Assembly: GCA_902558545.1 (NCBI GenBank)
Contig: CACEEJ010000006.1
Coordinates: 1 to 49,593, forward strand
Source: an uncultured Pelagibacteraceae bacterium
GTDB taxonomy: Bacteria > Pseudomonadota > Alphaproteobacteria > Pelagibacterales > Pelagibacteraceae
Direction of reading: 5' to 3'
Length of the DNA stretch: 49,593 bases
Within the stretch, counting starts at the first letter, position 1. Every line of letters begins with the position of its first letter. Below the pieces are notes generated by a model that saw only the letters and a program-made list of their open reading frames with translations, did no database searches and was not told where the DNA came from. Positions 10,179 through 19,465 of the stretch are shown here, piece by piece. Position numbers and translations under genes: made by a program.

Positions 10179-11332
10179 TGCTATCAAAAGGTATTAAATT
10201 TAAAAATTTCGTTAAAAATAAAAAAAATGAAAAAATTAAAAAAAGATTTCAGACTATAATTAAAGAGAAAAATTATGTTCTGGACTCGTTAAAGAGTACT
10301 TATAAAAATTTTTTTACTGAAAAAAAAATTAATAAGTTTAAAAAATTTTCTAATATTAAAATTATAGGCATGGGTGGCTCTACATTAGGCACTCAAGCAA
10401 TATATGATTTTTTAATAAAAAAAATAAAAAAAAAAGTTTTATTTATTGATAATTTACAATCAAACCCAACATTAAATCAAAAAAAAAATTTTCTAAATTT
10501 GGTCGTATCAAAATCTGGAAATACAATTGAGACAATTGTGAATGCAAATCTTCATATTAAAAAAACTGAAAAAAATATTTTTATTACTGAAAATAAAAAA
10601 AATTACTTAAATTCACTCGCTCAAGGCTTAAAGGCGGAAATAATACATCATCATAATTTTATAGGTGGAAGATATTCTGTATTATCAGAAGTTGGTATGT
10701 TGCCAGCAGAATTGATGGGTCTAAATTCAAATAAGTTCAGACAATTTAATTCATTAATTAAGAATAAAAAATTTATAGACTCTTTAATTACAAACGTTGA
10801 TTGCACGCTTAATTTAATTAAAAAAAAAAAATTTAATTCAGTAATCATAAATTATGATCAAAAATCTGAAAATTTATTTAAATGGTATCAGCAGTTAATC
10901 GCTGAAAGTCTTGGTAAGAAAAAAAAAGGTATTCTCCCAATAGTATCAACGATGCCCAAAGACAATCATAGTGTAATGCAACTTTATTTGGATGGATTTC
11001 AAAGTAATTTTTATACTTTTTTTTTCGTACATGATGAAAGATCAGAAAAAGTAAAAAATGAAAGAATCCTGCCATCTAAGAAATTTTTAAAAGATAAAAA
11101 TGTATCTGAAATTATATATTCACAAAAAAAAGCAACCGAAAATGTTTTTATCAAAAAAAAAATACCTTTTCGTAGTTTTGAAATTAAGAAAAGAGATGAA
11201 AAAACACTTGGAGAATTATTTTGTTTTTTTATTTTAGAAACAATACTTCTAGGTAAATTTTTAAAAGTAAATCCATATGATCAACCAGCTGTTGAATTAA
11301 TAAAAAAGGAAACTAAAAAAATTTTAATCTAG
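10178..11332 (+). CDS. pgi: Glucose-6-phosphate isomerase (short form)
   Basis: A 384-residue phosphoglucose isomerase, interconverting glucose-6-phosphate and fructose-6-phosphate. It shows SIS-fold motifs IIGMGGSTLG (62-71) and VVSKSGNTIET (109-119), the signature GGRYSVLSEVG (163-173), the catalytic-His segment KDNHSVMQLYLDG and the C-terminal PYDQPAVELIK with the active-site Lys. It is shorter than E. coli Pgi (about 550) and the Gram-positive type (about 445) and very lysine-rich. A 12-A run at 10820-10831 stays in frame. It starts in a TAATG overlap with the lipoprotein gene and overlaps convergent rsmD by 9 nt. Confidence 0.93.
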   Translation: MLSKGIKFKNFVKNKKNEKIKKRFQTIIKEKNYVLDSLKSTYKNFFTEKKINKFKKFSNIKIIGMGGSTLGTQAIYDFLIKKIKKKVLFIDNLQSNPTLNQKKNFLNLVVSKSGNTIETIVNANLHIKKTEKNIFITENKKNYLNSLAQGLKAEIIHHHNFIGGRYSVLSEVGMLPAELMGLNSNKFRQFNSLIKNKKFIDSLITNVDCTLNLIKKKKFNSVIINYDQKSENLFKWYQQLIAESLGKKKKGILPIVSTMPKDNHSVMQLYLDGFQSNFYTFFFVHDERSEKVKNERILPSKKFLKDKNVSEIIYSQKKATENVFIKKKIPFRSFEIKKRDEKTLGELFCFFILETILLGKFLKVNPYDQPAVELIKKETKKILI

Positions 11333-11890
11333 ATTTTTTAAAAAAATTATTTTTGAAATCCCATATTTTTTTTCCTCAATAATTGAATAATTTTGTGGAA
11401 AAATATCTTTTTCATTTTTATGTCTATGGATAATTATTATTCCATTTTTATTTAGAATTTTGTTTAATTCAATTTTTTTTAGAATTTTGATAAAATTTTT
11501 ATCTTTATATGGTGGATCCATAAAAATAATGTCAAAACTTTTGAGTATATGTGAAAAAATATTTTCATCATAAACATTTTTTTCGATTATTTGATAATTA
11601 GATATTAATTTCAGATTATTAAGATTTTTTTTTAAAATTGGTAAAACACCAGAATAGTTTTCAATAAAAGTAACATTTTTTACACCTCTAGACAAACATT
11701 CTATACCAAAAGAACCAACTCCAGAAAATATATCAAGAATATTTGAACTATTTAAATTTAAGCTAAATTTATTTGAATGATTAATAATATTAAATAAGGA
11801 CTCCTTAGTTAAATCTTTTAATGGTCTTGTGTTATTATTTTTTGGTTCAAAAATTTTTTTTCCTTTGAAATGTCCACCAATAATTCTCAT
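11324..11890 (-). CDS. rsmD: 16S rRNA (guanine966-N2)-methyltransferase
   Basis: A 188-residue RsmD-family methyltransferase. The N-terminal MRIIGGHFKGKKI and TRPLKDLTKESLFNII are the standard family opening. The SAM-binding motif is ILDIFSGVGSFGIECLSRG (about 68-86), and the catalytic motif is MDPPYKDK. It methylates G966 of 16S rRNA during 30S assembly. It is 5 nt downstream of purD on the same strand and overlaps the pgi 3' end by 9 nt. Confidence 0.95.
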   Translation of the reverse strand: MRIIGGHFKGKKIFEPKNNNTRPLKDLTKESLFNIINHSNKFSLNLNSSNILDIFSGVGSFGIECLSRGVKNVTFIENYSGVLPILKKNLNNLKLISNYQIIEKNVYDENIFSHILKSFDIIFMDPPYKDKNFIKILKKIELNKILNKNGIIIIHRHKNEKDIFPQNYSIIEEKKYGISKIIFLKNLD

Positions 11891-11895
11891 TATTT

Positions 11896-13158
11896 TTATT
11901 CGATAACTTTATATCCAATATCTTTTCTATAGAAACCATAATTCCATTTTAAATTTTCTAAATTATTTAAAACATTTTTTTTTGCTAAATTAAATTCATC
12001 TGTAACTGAAACAAAATTCAAAACTCTTCCTCCAATTGCAAGTATTTCGTTATTTTTCTTTACTGTTCCAGCGTGGAATATAAAATCTTCTTTTTTGAGC
12101 TTTATTTTATTTAAATTTTTAATTTCTATATTTTTTTCGAATCTATCTGGGTAACCATTTGAACATAATACAATGCATAAACTTTTTTTGTTAAACCATT
12201 CTATTTTAACTTGATTTAGTTTTTCATCACAACACGACAAAATAATATCAAACAAGTCAGTTTTAAGTGTAGGCAGTATAGTTTGACACTCAGGATCACC
12301 CATCCTTACATTATATTCAATTAGGTATGGTTCATTTTTCACGATCATCAATCCAGTATATAAAAATCCTTTATAATTTGTTCCAATTTCAGACAATCCT
12401 TTTAAAGTAGGCTCAATAATTTTTTTAATAATTTTATATTCTAAATCTTTACTAATAAGTCTTGAAGGAGAGTAAGCACCCATACCACCAGTATTTTTTC
12501 CCTTATCACCCTCCAAAACTCTTTTATGATCTTGAGCTGAACCAAATTTTTTAAATGTTTGACCATCATGAATTGTAAAGAAACTCATTTCTTCACCTTT
12601 TAAAAATTCCTCAATAAGTAAATTTTTGGCTTCTCCAAATTTTCCATCAAAAATTTCATTAATTGCTAATTTTGCATCTTCTTCATTATTACAAATATAA
12701 ACTCCTTTACCTGAAGCAAGATTATCTGCTTTTATTACAGTAGGAAATTTAGTTTCTTTTAAAAATTGTTCCGCTTCAATTTTGTTATGAAATATTCCAA
12801 ATTTAGCTGTAGGAATATTAAATTTTTTACAAAGTTTTTTTGTAAATATCTTTGAACCTTCTAGCTGAGAAGCTATTTTATTCGGTCCAAAAATTTTGAT
12901 TTCAAATTTTTCTAAATAATCAACCAAACCATCAACCAAAGGTTTTTCTGGACCAATTACAACTAAATCAATTTTTTTTTCAATGATAATATTTTTAATA
13001 TTTTCAAAGTTATTTAAATCAGTATTTATATTTTCAGCTATATCTTCGGTGCCTGCATTTCCTGGAAAGCAAAAAATTTTACTGATTTTATTAGATTTTT
13101 TTAAGCTATTACAAATAGCATGTTCTCTTCCACCGCTTCCTATTATTCCAACTTTCAT
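11896..13158 (-). CDS. purD: Phosphoribosylamine-glycine ligase
   Basis: A 420-residue PurD, the ATP-grasp enzyme forming glycinamide ribonucleotide in purine synthesis. Visible are the N-terminal GSGGREHAI (7-15), GPEKPLVDGLVDY, the ATP-grasp segment KADNLASGKGVYIC, GGMGAYSPSRL and the metal-site region YNVRMGDPECQ. Length and order of domains are normal. It begins 21 nt from the divergent DUF2093 gene, so both promoters must be packed into or near the coding ends. rsmD follows 5 nt downstream. Confidence 0.98.
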   Translation of the reverse strand: MKVGIIGSGGREHAICNSLKKSNKISKIFCFPGNAGTEDIAENINTDLNNFENIKNIIIEKKIDLVVIGPEKPLVDGLVDYLEKFEIKIFGPNKIASQLEGSKIFTKKLCKKFNIPTAKFGIFHNKIEAEQFLKETKFPTVIKADNLASGKGVYICNNEEDAKLAINEIFDGKFGEAKNLLIEEFLKGEEMSFFTIHDGQTFKKFGSAQDHKRVLEGDKGKNTGGMGAYSPSRLISKDLEYKIIKKIIEPTLKGLSEIGTNYKGFLYTGLMIVKNEPYLIEYNVRMGDPECQTILPTLKTDLFDIILSCCDEKLNQVKIEWFNKKSLCIVLCSNGYPDRFEKNIEIKNLNKIKLKKEDFIFHAGTVKKNNEILAIGGRVLNFVSVTDEFNLAKKNVLNNLENLKWNYGFYRKDIGYKVIE

Positions 13159-13179
13159 ATAGAAGTATATAAACTAAAA

Positions 13180-13374
13180 ATGACAAAAAAATTAGCTAAA
13201 ATAAAATATTTACCAAATAATTTTCAAATAATAGAGTCGGGAGATTATGTAGAATGTGCTGTGTCAGGTAAAAAAATTTTTCTTGAAAATTTAACTTACT
13301 GGAACGTTGAATTGCAGGAAGCTTACTTTTCTTATAGAGAAGCTTTTAAAAAAAGAGAAAAAAATACAAAATAG
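13180..13374 (+). CDS. DUF2093 family small protein
   Basis: A 64-residue soluble protein. The stretch IIESGDYVECAVSGKKIFLENLTYWNV followed by QEAYFSYREA is the characteristic DUF2093 pattern, a short conserved alphaproteobacterial family of unknown function; the C-A-V-S-G-K/Q-x-I core looks like a small beta fold. I start it at ATG 13180; a longer frame begins inside purD on the opposite strand but adds 20 residues with no family support. In other alphaproteobacteria I recall this family beside lipid A genes, and here it lies next to the lpxL-lpxK-waaA group. No function can be given. Confidence 0.82.
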   Translation: MTKKLAKIKYLPNNFQIIESGDYVECAVSGKKIFLENLTYWNVELQEAYFSYREAFKKREKNTK

Positions 13375-13377
13375 CTA

Positions 13378-14241
13378 CTATTTTTTCCACCTATTGTGTG
13401 TCCAAATCCACTGTTCAGGCTTCTTTATTATCATTTTCTCAAGAATGAAATTTAATTGATCTGTAATATCCTGGATTGAATTTTCTTTTGTAAAATTTAT
13501 TGGTTTGTGAATAATAATTTTAAAGTTAATACCGTTAGTTCTTTGGATGTAAACTGGTACTACTGGAATGTCGAATTTTTTTACTAATTGAGCAGGTATA
13601 ATTGTTGTTAAGGCGCTTTCGTTAAAAAAATTAGACAAAATACCCTCCGAAACTCTTTGATCTATCATTAAAGCTGTAGAAAAATTTTTTTTCTTAAGAG
13701 AAATTAATTTTTTTAATCCTCCTATTCCTTTTTTTATTTGATTTTTACAAATATATTTTACTCTTATATTTTCCATTATTTTATTTAAAAAAATATTGTT
13801 TAAAGGGCGATAAATTGCACACAAATTAATTCCTAATTTTTCCAAACACATTGCCATTAATTCAAAATTACTTAAGTGCCCTGAAACAAAAATTACTTGT
13901 TGTTGATTTTTTTTTATTTGATTTATTATATCCTGACCTTCAATTTCAATATTTGATGAAAGATTTCCAATTCTAAAATCTTTTATAAACATATATTCGG
14001 CAAAAACTTTTCCATAATTATTCCACATCGAAGAAGTTATTTTTTTTAAATCTTCTGAATTTATATTTGGCAAAGCTTTTAGAATATTTGAATGAATGAT
14101 TTTTTTAGGTCTAAAAAAGGGTCCAATTTTTTCAAAAAATTTTCCACTAATAAATGAAGATATTTTAGGCCCTAAAATTTTAAATAATCCAAAACAAATT
14201 ATTGCCAATAAATATTGAATAAAATATTTTAAATATTTCAT
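13378..14241 (-). CDS. Lipid A lauroyl-type acyltransferase (LpxL/HtrB family)
   Basis: A 287-residue membrane-anchored acyltransferase. One N-terminal hydrophobic helix (about 5-25) precedes the catalytic HX4E motif, SGHLSNFEL, and the later motifs AIYRPLNNIFLNK and LMIDQRVSEG, as in LpxL/LpxM. The C-terminus PEQWIWTHNRWKK is typical. It adds a secondary acyl chain to lipid A at the inner membrane; which chain cannot be told from sequence. It is the last gene of a run msbA-like, waaA, lpxK, lpxL-like on one strand, 4 nt after lpxK. Confidence 0.92.
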   Translation of the reverse strand: MKYLKYFIQYLLAIICFGLFKILGPKISSFISGKFFEKIGPFFRPKKIIHSNILKALPNINSEDLKKITSSMWNNYGKVFAEYMFIKDFRIGNLSSNIEIEGQDIINQIKKNQQQVIFVSGHLSNFELMAMCLEKLGINLCAIYRPLNNIFLNKIMENIRVKYICKNQIKKGIGGLKKLISLKKKNFSTALMIDQRVSEGILSNFFNESALTTIIPAQLVKKFDIPVVPVYIQRTNGINFKIIIHKPINFTKENSIQDITDQLNFILEKMIIKKPEQWIWTHNRWKK

Positions 14242-14245
14242 ATTT

Positions 14246-15172
14246 CTAAATGATAGCTTTAATTAACTTTTCTTCATCAAGAATTTTTAATTCAGACTTA
14301 ATAAATTTTATTTTATTTAATTCTGGGCGATTTAATCTCAAAAAGTCTTTTTCAGTTGTGATTATTTTGCAGTTCAATTTTTCTGCTATATGTAATATTC
14401 TATCAATATCACTTTTTTTAAACTTATAATGATCAGAAAACTCGATTTCTCTCACAACATCAAGACCATAATTTTTAATCATGGAAACAAAGGTTCTATG
14501 ATTTCCAATTCCAGAGAATACTAAATATTTATCAGTTTTACTAAATTCATCTATATTTTCAGATTCATATTTACCTATATGAATTATGATTTGGGGGTTA
14601 ATTTTAAGAATTTGATTTTCTAAATCCATTAAATTTTCTAAATTTCCATTTAAAAATATATGTTTATATTCCTTTAAATTATCGATTTTTTCTCTTAATG
14701 GACCAGCTGGAATTGTCATACCATTTCCTATCCAATTAAGATTATTAAAACAAACTAATCTAAGATCGTAATCGATTGTTTTGTCCTGAAGACCATCATC
14801 AAAAATTGCAACTTCAAATCCTTCAGTTTGTGCTTGGTTTAAAGCATCCAATCTTTTTTCTGATATAAAAACTTTACCCTCTTTTTTTAATAAATTTTGT
14901 TCATCCATTTGGTTTTCATAGAACTTTTTTATGAAACAAGATTTTATTTTATTTTTTTTTAAAATATTATTTATTTTAATGCTTAAAGAAGTTTTACCAG
15001 TTCCACCAATGTAGATATTTCCAACACAAATAGTTTTTACATTAAGTTTTTTTCCAACATTTCTTTTTTTTATTAAATTAAATAAATTAACAAAAAATGC
15101 CAATGGGTACAAAAGGTAAGCATAAAAATTGGGTTTTTTTTGATCCCAAAATTTAGGTTTTTTTAAATTCAT
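14246..15172 (-). CDS. lpxK: Tetraacyldisaccharide 4'-kinase
   Basis: A 308-residue LpxK with an N-terminal membrane-associated segment (YAYLLYPLAFFVNLF), the P-loop GNIYIGGTGKTSL (about 52-64) and the family motif FDDGLQDKTIDYDLRLVCF. It phosphorylates the lipid A precursor at the 4' position. At 308 residues it is slightly shorter than E. coli LpxK (328). The start lies 20 nt inside the end of waaA, so translation is probably coupled to the Kdo transferase gene. Confidence 0.95.
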   Translation of the reverse strand: MNLKKPKFWDQKKPNFYAYLLYPLAFFVNLFNLIKKRNVGKKLNVKTICVGNIYIGGTGKTSLSIKINNILKKNKIKSCFIKKFYENQMDEQNLLKKEGKVFISEKRLDALNQAQTEGFEVAIFDDGLQDKTIDYDLRLVCFNNLNWIGNGMTIPAGPLREKIDNLKEYKHIFLNGNLENLMDLENQILKINPQIIIHIGKYESENIDEFSKTDKYLVFSGIGNHRTFVSMIKNYGLDVVREIEFSDHYKFKKSDIDRILHIAEKLNCKIITTEKDFLRLNRPELNKIKFIKSELKILDEEKLIKAII

Positions 15173-16403
15173 TATTAATTTGGTTATTCAATTCTTTTAT
15201 AGTTTTTTTTAGAATTTTTTCTCCAATATTTTTAATTTTAGTACCTAGTAATTTATTTTTCTTAAACGTAATTGAAGACGCTAGTTGTTTTGAGGTATTA
15301 ACTTTTTTTGAAATATTTAACGTTTTTAGTAACTTGTAGACATCTTTAAAATTATCCACATTTGGGCCATGTAAAATTTTTGCTCCAAATCGAGCTGCTT
15401 CTAAAGGATTTTGCCCACCTCTTTTAATAATCGAACCCCCTAAAAAAACAGACGATCCTATATTATGAAATTTCTTTGTTTCACCAAAAGTATCAACAAC
15501 ATAGATCTCAACTCCATTTAATTTATAGTTTTTTTCACTATGACGTGCATAGTTTAAATTAAATTTTTTAATTTCCTTTATAATTTCATTTACTCTGTGC
15601 ACGTGCCTAGGAATAATTATTGTTATTAAGTTTTTATTTTTTTTTTTAAGCTCTAAATGAGTTTTAATACAAAACATTTCTTCATTTTTATGAGTGCTAG
15701 AAGCAATCCATATTTTTTTATTTTTTAATTGTAATTTTAATTTATCGCTCAGATTGTTAAAATTATCATCATTACTTTCTGTAAATTTCAAATTTCCTAA
15801 AATCTTAATTTTCCTAATATTTAATTTATTTAAATAATTTTTGGTCTCTAGATTTTGAGGATAAGCAACAGAAATTTTTTCAAATATTGATTTTGTGAAG
15901 TACTTAAATTTTATCCATCTATTGAAAGTTTTTTTTGTTATTCTTGCATTTAATAAAATTAATGGAATATTTTTTTTACTTAAATTTTTAAACATGCATG
16001 GCCAAATTTCTGACTCAATAAAAAAAACTATATTAGGTTTCCAATGATTTAAAAATTTATTAGTGAAATAAAAATGGTCAATCGGGTAGAATTGATGAAC
16101 CGTTTTATTAAAACTAAATTTTTTTATGATTTTAGAGGAGCTAAGAGTGCTAGATGTAACAAGAATTTGATTGATAGCTTTTTGTTTTTCATAATATTTT
16201 ACTATAGGAATTATACTCATAATCTCTCCAACACTTGCGCCATGAAACCATATCAGATTACCTTTTTTTCTTTTTTTATTTATTTGAGAAAATTTTTCTT
16301 TAAACCTTTTTTGATCTTCTTTATTTTTTAAAGTTCTAAAAAATATGATTATTGGAGAAAAAATTAATAAAATTGAAATTATTATCTGATATAAAAAAAA
16401 CAT
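15153..16403 (-). CDS. waaA: 3-deoxy-D-manno-octulosonic acid (Kdo) transferase
   Basis: A 416-residue GT30-family glycosyltransferase. It has an N-terminal anchor helix (about 1-22), the conserved LIWFHGASVGEIMSIIP with the catalytic Glu, FIESEIWPCMF, and the C-terminal VFLGGSIIKRGGQNPLEAA nucleotide-sugar site. It attaches Kdo to lipid IVA on the cytoplasmic face of the inner membrane. It sits 2 nt after the msbA-like exporter gene and overlaps lpxK by 20 nt, forming a coherent lipid A cluster. Confidence 0.95.
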   Translation of the reverse strand: MFFLYQIIISILLIFSPIIIFFRTLKNKEDQKRFKEKFSQINKKRKKGNLIWFHGASVGEIMSIIPIVKYYEKQKAINQILVTSSTLSSSKIIKKFSFNKTVHQFYPIDHFYFTNKFLNHWKPNIVFFIESEIWPCMFKNLSKKNIPLILLNARITKKTFNRWIKFKYFTKSIFEKISVAYPQNLETKNYLNKLNIRKIKILGNLKFTESNDDNFNNLSDKLKLQLKNKKIWIASSTHKNEEMFCIKTHLELKKKNKNLITIIIPRHVHRVNEIIKEIKKFNLNYARHSEKNYKLNGVEIYVVDTFGETKKFHNIGSSVFLGGSIIKRGGQNPLEAARFGAKILHGPNVDNFKDVYKLLKTLNISKKVNTSKQLASSITFKKNKLLGTKIKNIGEKILKKTIKELNNQINNEFKKT

Positions 16404-16405
16404 AT

Positions 16406-18145
16406 TTATTTTTGAATTTGTTTCTCATAGAAATTTTTGTATAATTCAGAAGTCAGCATTAGATCTTCATGTTTTCCATTCTCTACAACTTTACCAGCAT
16501 CAATAACGTAAATATTATTTGAATTTAAAACTGTCGATAATCTATGTGCTATCACAATTGTTGTTTTGTCTTTTGTAAGAATTTTTAAAGCTTCTTGAAT
16601 TTTTGATTCTGTCTCAGAATCCAAAGAAGAAGTTGCTTCATCTAATAATATTATGGAGCTTTTCTTCATCATAGCTCTTGCTATTGATAATCTTTGTTTT
16701 TCACCACCTGATAATCGGACACCATTTTCACCAATTAGAGTTTCAAAGCCGTTTGGAAGATTTTTTATAAATTCATCACAAAAAGATAATTTTGCGACTT
16801 TTTTAATTTCATCATCTGTAGCATCCTTTTTGGCATACTTGATATTATTTTTTATTGTATCGTCAAATAATGTAGTTTCTTGGCTTACAAGCGAAATTTC
16901 TTCTCTTAAAGATTTAATTGTACTTTTATAAATAGATTGGTCATCAATAGTAATATCTCCGGATTCAGCATCGTAAAATCTTGGGATTAAATTAAGAATT
17001 GTAGATTTGCCAGATCCACTATGACCGACTAGGGAGGTCATTTTTCCACCCTCAAATTCTAAATTAATAGATTTTAAAGTTTTTTCCTCTTTAATTTCAT
17101 ATGAAAAGTTTAAATTATTAAATTTGATCTTAGCATTTCTAATAATTATATCTTTGGCATCAATAGCATCATTTATTTTATTTTTTTGATCAATAATAGG
17201 CAATATCCGAGATGCAGCAGACAAGCCTTGGTTTATAACCATATTTAGTGTCGATAATGACCTAACAGGTTGGTAAGCAAGCATCATAGCAGCTAAAAAA
17301 GAAAAAAAATTATTTATATCAAGCTCTCCATTTGACATGAGTTTTCCAGAATAAAAAATTAAAACCGCTATCATTATCCCTGTTAATGTTTCCATTATAG
17401 GAGACATACGAACAAAAACTGTTTGTATTTTTTGATTCTTTTCTTTTAATTGAGACAGATATATATCTGCTCTATTTTTTTCATAATCTTCTTTTTGAAA
17501 AATTTTTATTAATTTATGATTTTTAAATAATTCAATAAGATAAGTTGTTAAAAAACCAGATTTTTCTTGAGCTTCCGTTGCAACTTTGCCAACTCTTTTT
17601 CCTAGGGTTTTAGCAGATATACTTGCAAGAGGTATCATTACTATTGAAATAAGAGCAAGTTTCCAATTTTGGGTGAACATCACTACTAACAATCCTAATA
17701 AAGTTAAAGAATCTTTAAACAGTGTCAAAATTCCATGACTTAATAAATTAGTTATATGCGTTACATCATAAGTTAAATTTGAAATAAATTTTCCTGAGTG
17801 TTTTTTGTCTATTATTTGAGTATCATTTCCAACTAAAGTATTAACCATATCATACTGAAGCATTTTTTTTACAGACTCTCCGACACCAATCATTGTTATT
17901 TTTGCAAAATATAATGAAAATCCTTTGACGGTGAATGATACTATAATTAGAAAAGGTATTAATAAAATTAATGTTTGATCTTTTTCTATAAACAATTTTT
18001 TTATTGCGGGATCGAGTAGCCATGCTATTGCAGATGTACTACCTGCAACCAAAATTGAAAAAAAAGCTGATAAGAAAATTTTATTTATAAATTTTTTTGA
18101 GTAATCTTTATATAATCTTTTATATATTTTTTTTTTATCAATCAT
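16406..18145 (-). CDS. MsbA-like ABC exporter (fused permease/ATPase)
   Basis: A 579-residue half-transporter: six membrane helices in about residues 20-310, then a nucleotide-binding domain with Walker A GHSGSGKST, Q-loop SLVSQETTLFDD, signature LSGGEKQRLSIARAM, Walker B IILLDEATSSLD and the H-loop IVIAHRLST. Everything needed for a homodimeric exporter is present. Position immediately upstream of waaA-lpxK-lpxL makes lipid A flipping (MsbA) the likely role, but the family also exports peptides and drugs. Its start overlaps the ubiA stop (ATGA). Confidence 0.9.
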   Translation of the reverse strand: MIDKKKIYKRLYKDYSKKFINKIFLSAFFSILVAGSTSAIAWLLDPAIKKLFIEKDQTLILLIPFLIIVSFTVKGFSLYFAKITMIGVGESVKKMLQYDMVNTLVGNDTQIIDKKHSGKFISNLTYDVTHITNLLSHGILTLFKDSLTLLGLLVVMFTQNWKLALISIVMIPLASISAKTLGKRVGKVATEAQEKSGFLTTYLIELFKNHKLIKIFQKEDYEKNRADIYLSQLKEKNQKIQTVFVRMSPIMETLTGIMIAVLIFYSGKLMSNGELDINNFFSFLAAMMLAYQPVRSLSTLNMVINQGLSAASRILPIIDQKNKINDAIDAKDIIIRNAKIKFNNLNFSYEIKEEKTLKSINLEFEGGKMTSLVGHSGSGKSTILNLIPRFYDAESGDITIDDQSIYKSTIKSLREEISLVSQETTLFDDTIKNNIKYAKKDATDDEIKKVAKLSFCDEFIKNLPNGFETLIGENGVRLSGGEKQRLSIARAMMKKSSIILLDEATSSLDSETESKIQEALKILTKDKTTIVIAHRLSTVLNSNNIYVIDAGKVVENGKHEDLMLTSELYKNFYEKQIQK

Positions 18146-19008
18146 AAATTTTTTGTTATGAGAATATTTATAAAAATTATAAGTCCAAATAAATTATTAC
18201 TTTTGAACGCTTTCAAGCAACTAATAGAATTATTTAAATCGAACACTTTAATTTGATAAAATAACAAATGTAAAAAGGGGACTATGGATAATAAATAATA
18301 ACTAAAATGAAAATTCATATAACTCCCACCCATCATAAAAAAAATTAACACAAAGGAGTAACATAATAATAAAAATTTTTTAGCATTACCTTTAAATTTT
18401 ATTGATGTTGATTTTAAACCTATAATTTCGTCATCTTTAATATCTTGATATCCGTAAATTGTGTCATAACCCAGTGTCCAAAATATGGCTCCAAAATAAA
18501 ATAGAATTGGTGCAAGATCTAATTGGCCATGAATTGCAGTCCAACCAAGAATTAATCCATAATTAAAAGTGATACCTAAAAATAATTGTGGCCAATAAGT
18601 AAACCGCTTCATAAGAGGGTAGGTAAAAGCAAGAGGCATTGAGCCTAATGCCAAGATAATTGTGAATAAATTAAAATTTAAAAGAACCAAAAGAGCTAAA
18701 AAGCATAGAGCAAAAGAGTAAAATAAAGCTAATTTTACAGAAATTTTTCCGGATGCAATTGGTCTATTTTTTGTACGATAAACTCTTGCATCAAATTCTC
18801 TATCCAAAATATCATTAACAATACAACCTGCTGATCTCATTAGAACTGAACCTAAAAAAAATAAAATTAAATAAATAAAATAATTTTTTAGATTTGTAGA
18901 AAAATCATATGCTAAAGTTAATCCCCAAACACATGGCCAAAATAATAACATAAAACCAATTGGTTTTTGTAATCTAGTTAAATCAATGAAAAGTTTTAAT
19001 TGCTTCAT
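18142..19008 (-). CDS. ubiA: 4-hydroxybenzoate polyprenyltransferase
   Basis: A 288-residue UbiA-fold membrane prenyltransferase with about eight hydrophobic helices. The two Asp-rich Mg-pyrophosphate motifs are NDILDREFD followed by RTKNRPIASG, and DTIYGYQDIKDD followed by IGLKSTSIKF. It joins a polyprenyl chain to 4-hydroxybenzoate, the first membrane step of ubiquinone synthesis. It is the first gene of the leftward block into the lipid A cluster and is divergent from the DUF2721 gene, with a 52-nt spacer. Confidence 0.95.
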   Translation of the reverse strand: MKQLKLFIDLTRLQKPIGFMLLFWPCVWGLTLAYDFSTNLKNYFIYLILFFLGSVLMRSAGCIVNDILDREFDARVYRTKNRPIASGKISVKLALFYSFALCFLALLVLLNFNLFTIILALGSMPLAFTYPLMKRFTYWPQLFLGITFNYGLILGWTAIHGQLDLAPILFYFGAIFWTLGYDTIYGYQDIKDDEIIGLKSTSIKFKGNAKKFLLLCYSFVLIFFMMGGSYMNFHFSYYLLSIVPFLHLLFYQIKVFDLNNSISCLKAFKSNNLFGLIIFINILITKNL

Positions 19009-19060
19009 AATATTTTACTTGTAAATAACAAAGGCTAGTTTCATAATCAATTTGATTCGT

Positions 19061-19465
19061 ATGAATATAGATTACACAGTCACAGCTCTTATGTTTCCGG
19101 CAATTCCTTTGTTAATGAGTGTGTATAGTAATAGATTTCATTCTTTGAGTATATTAATTCGTCAGCTTCATGATGAACATGTATACGAAAAACACATCCC
19201 TCCAGAATGGAAAAAACAATTTATTAATCTGAGTGGCAGAATAACTTTATTAAGGTGGACAATCTTATTTGCTTCTTTTGGCTTTCTATTTAATATGCTT
19301 ACAGTATTTGCACTTTATTTGGATGAAGTTTTTCTTGCTAGAGTAATTTTCGGATCTTGTTGTCTATCAATGATTGTATCTATCATTTTTTTTATAAGAG
19401 AAATTCAAATATCAACCAATGCACTTAAACTCCATATGTCGGATATGGATGTTGATGTTAATTAG
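19061..19465 (+). CDS. DUF2721 family membrane protein
   Basis: A 134-residue protein with three hydrophobic helices (about 5-22, 68-90 and 95-118 of the product) separated by a polar loop containing NRFHSLSILIRQLHDEH and INLSGRITLLRWTI. This layout and the N-R-x-x-x-L-x-x-x-I-R-x-L-H pattern fit DUF2721, a small inner-membrane family of unknown function. I use ATG 19061; a TTG 9 nt upstream is possible but unneeded. It overlaps the convergent quinone oxidoreductase gene by 8 nt. No function claimed. Confidence 0.78.
   Translation: MNIDYTVTALMFPAIPLLMSVYSNRFHSLSILIRQLHDEHVYEKHIPPEWKKQFINLSGRITLLRWTILFASFGFLFNMLTVFALYLDEVFLARVIFGSCCLSMIVSIIFFIREIQISTNALKLHMSDMDVDVN

Noticed and set aside
13120..13179. 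N-terminal extension of the DUF2093 gene into purD
   Set aside because: The extra 20 residues are antisense to the conserved purD start and do not resemble the family, which fits ATG 13180.
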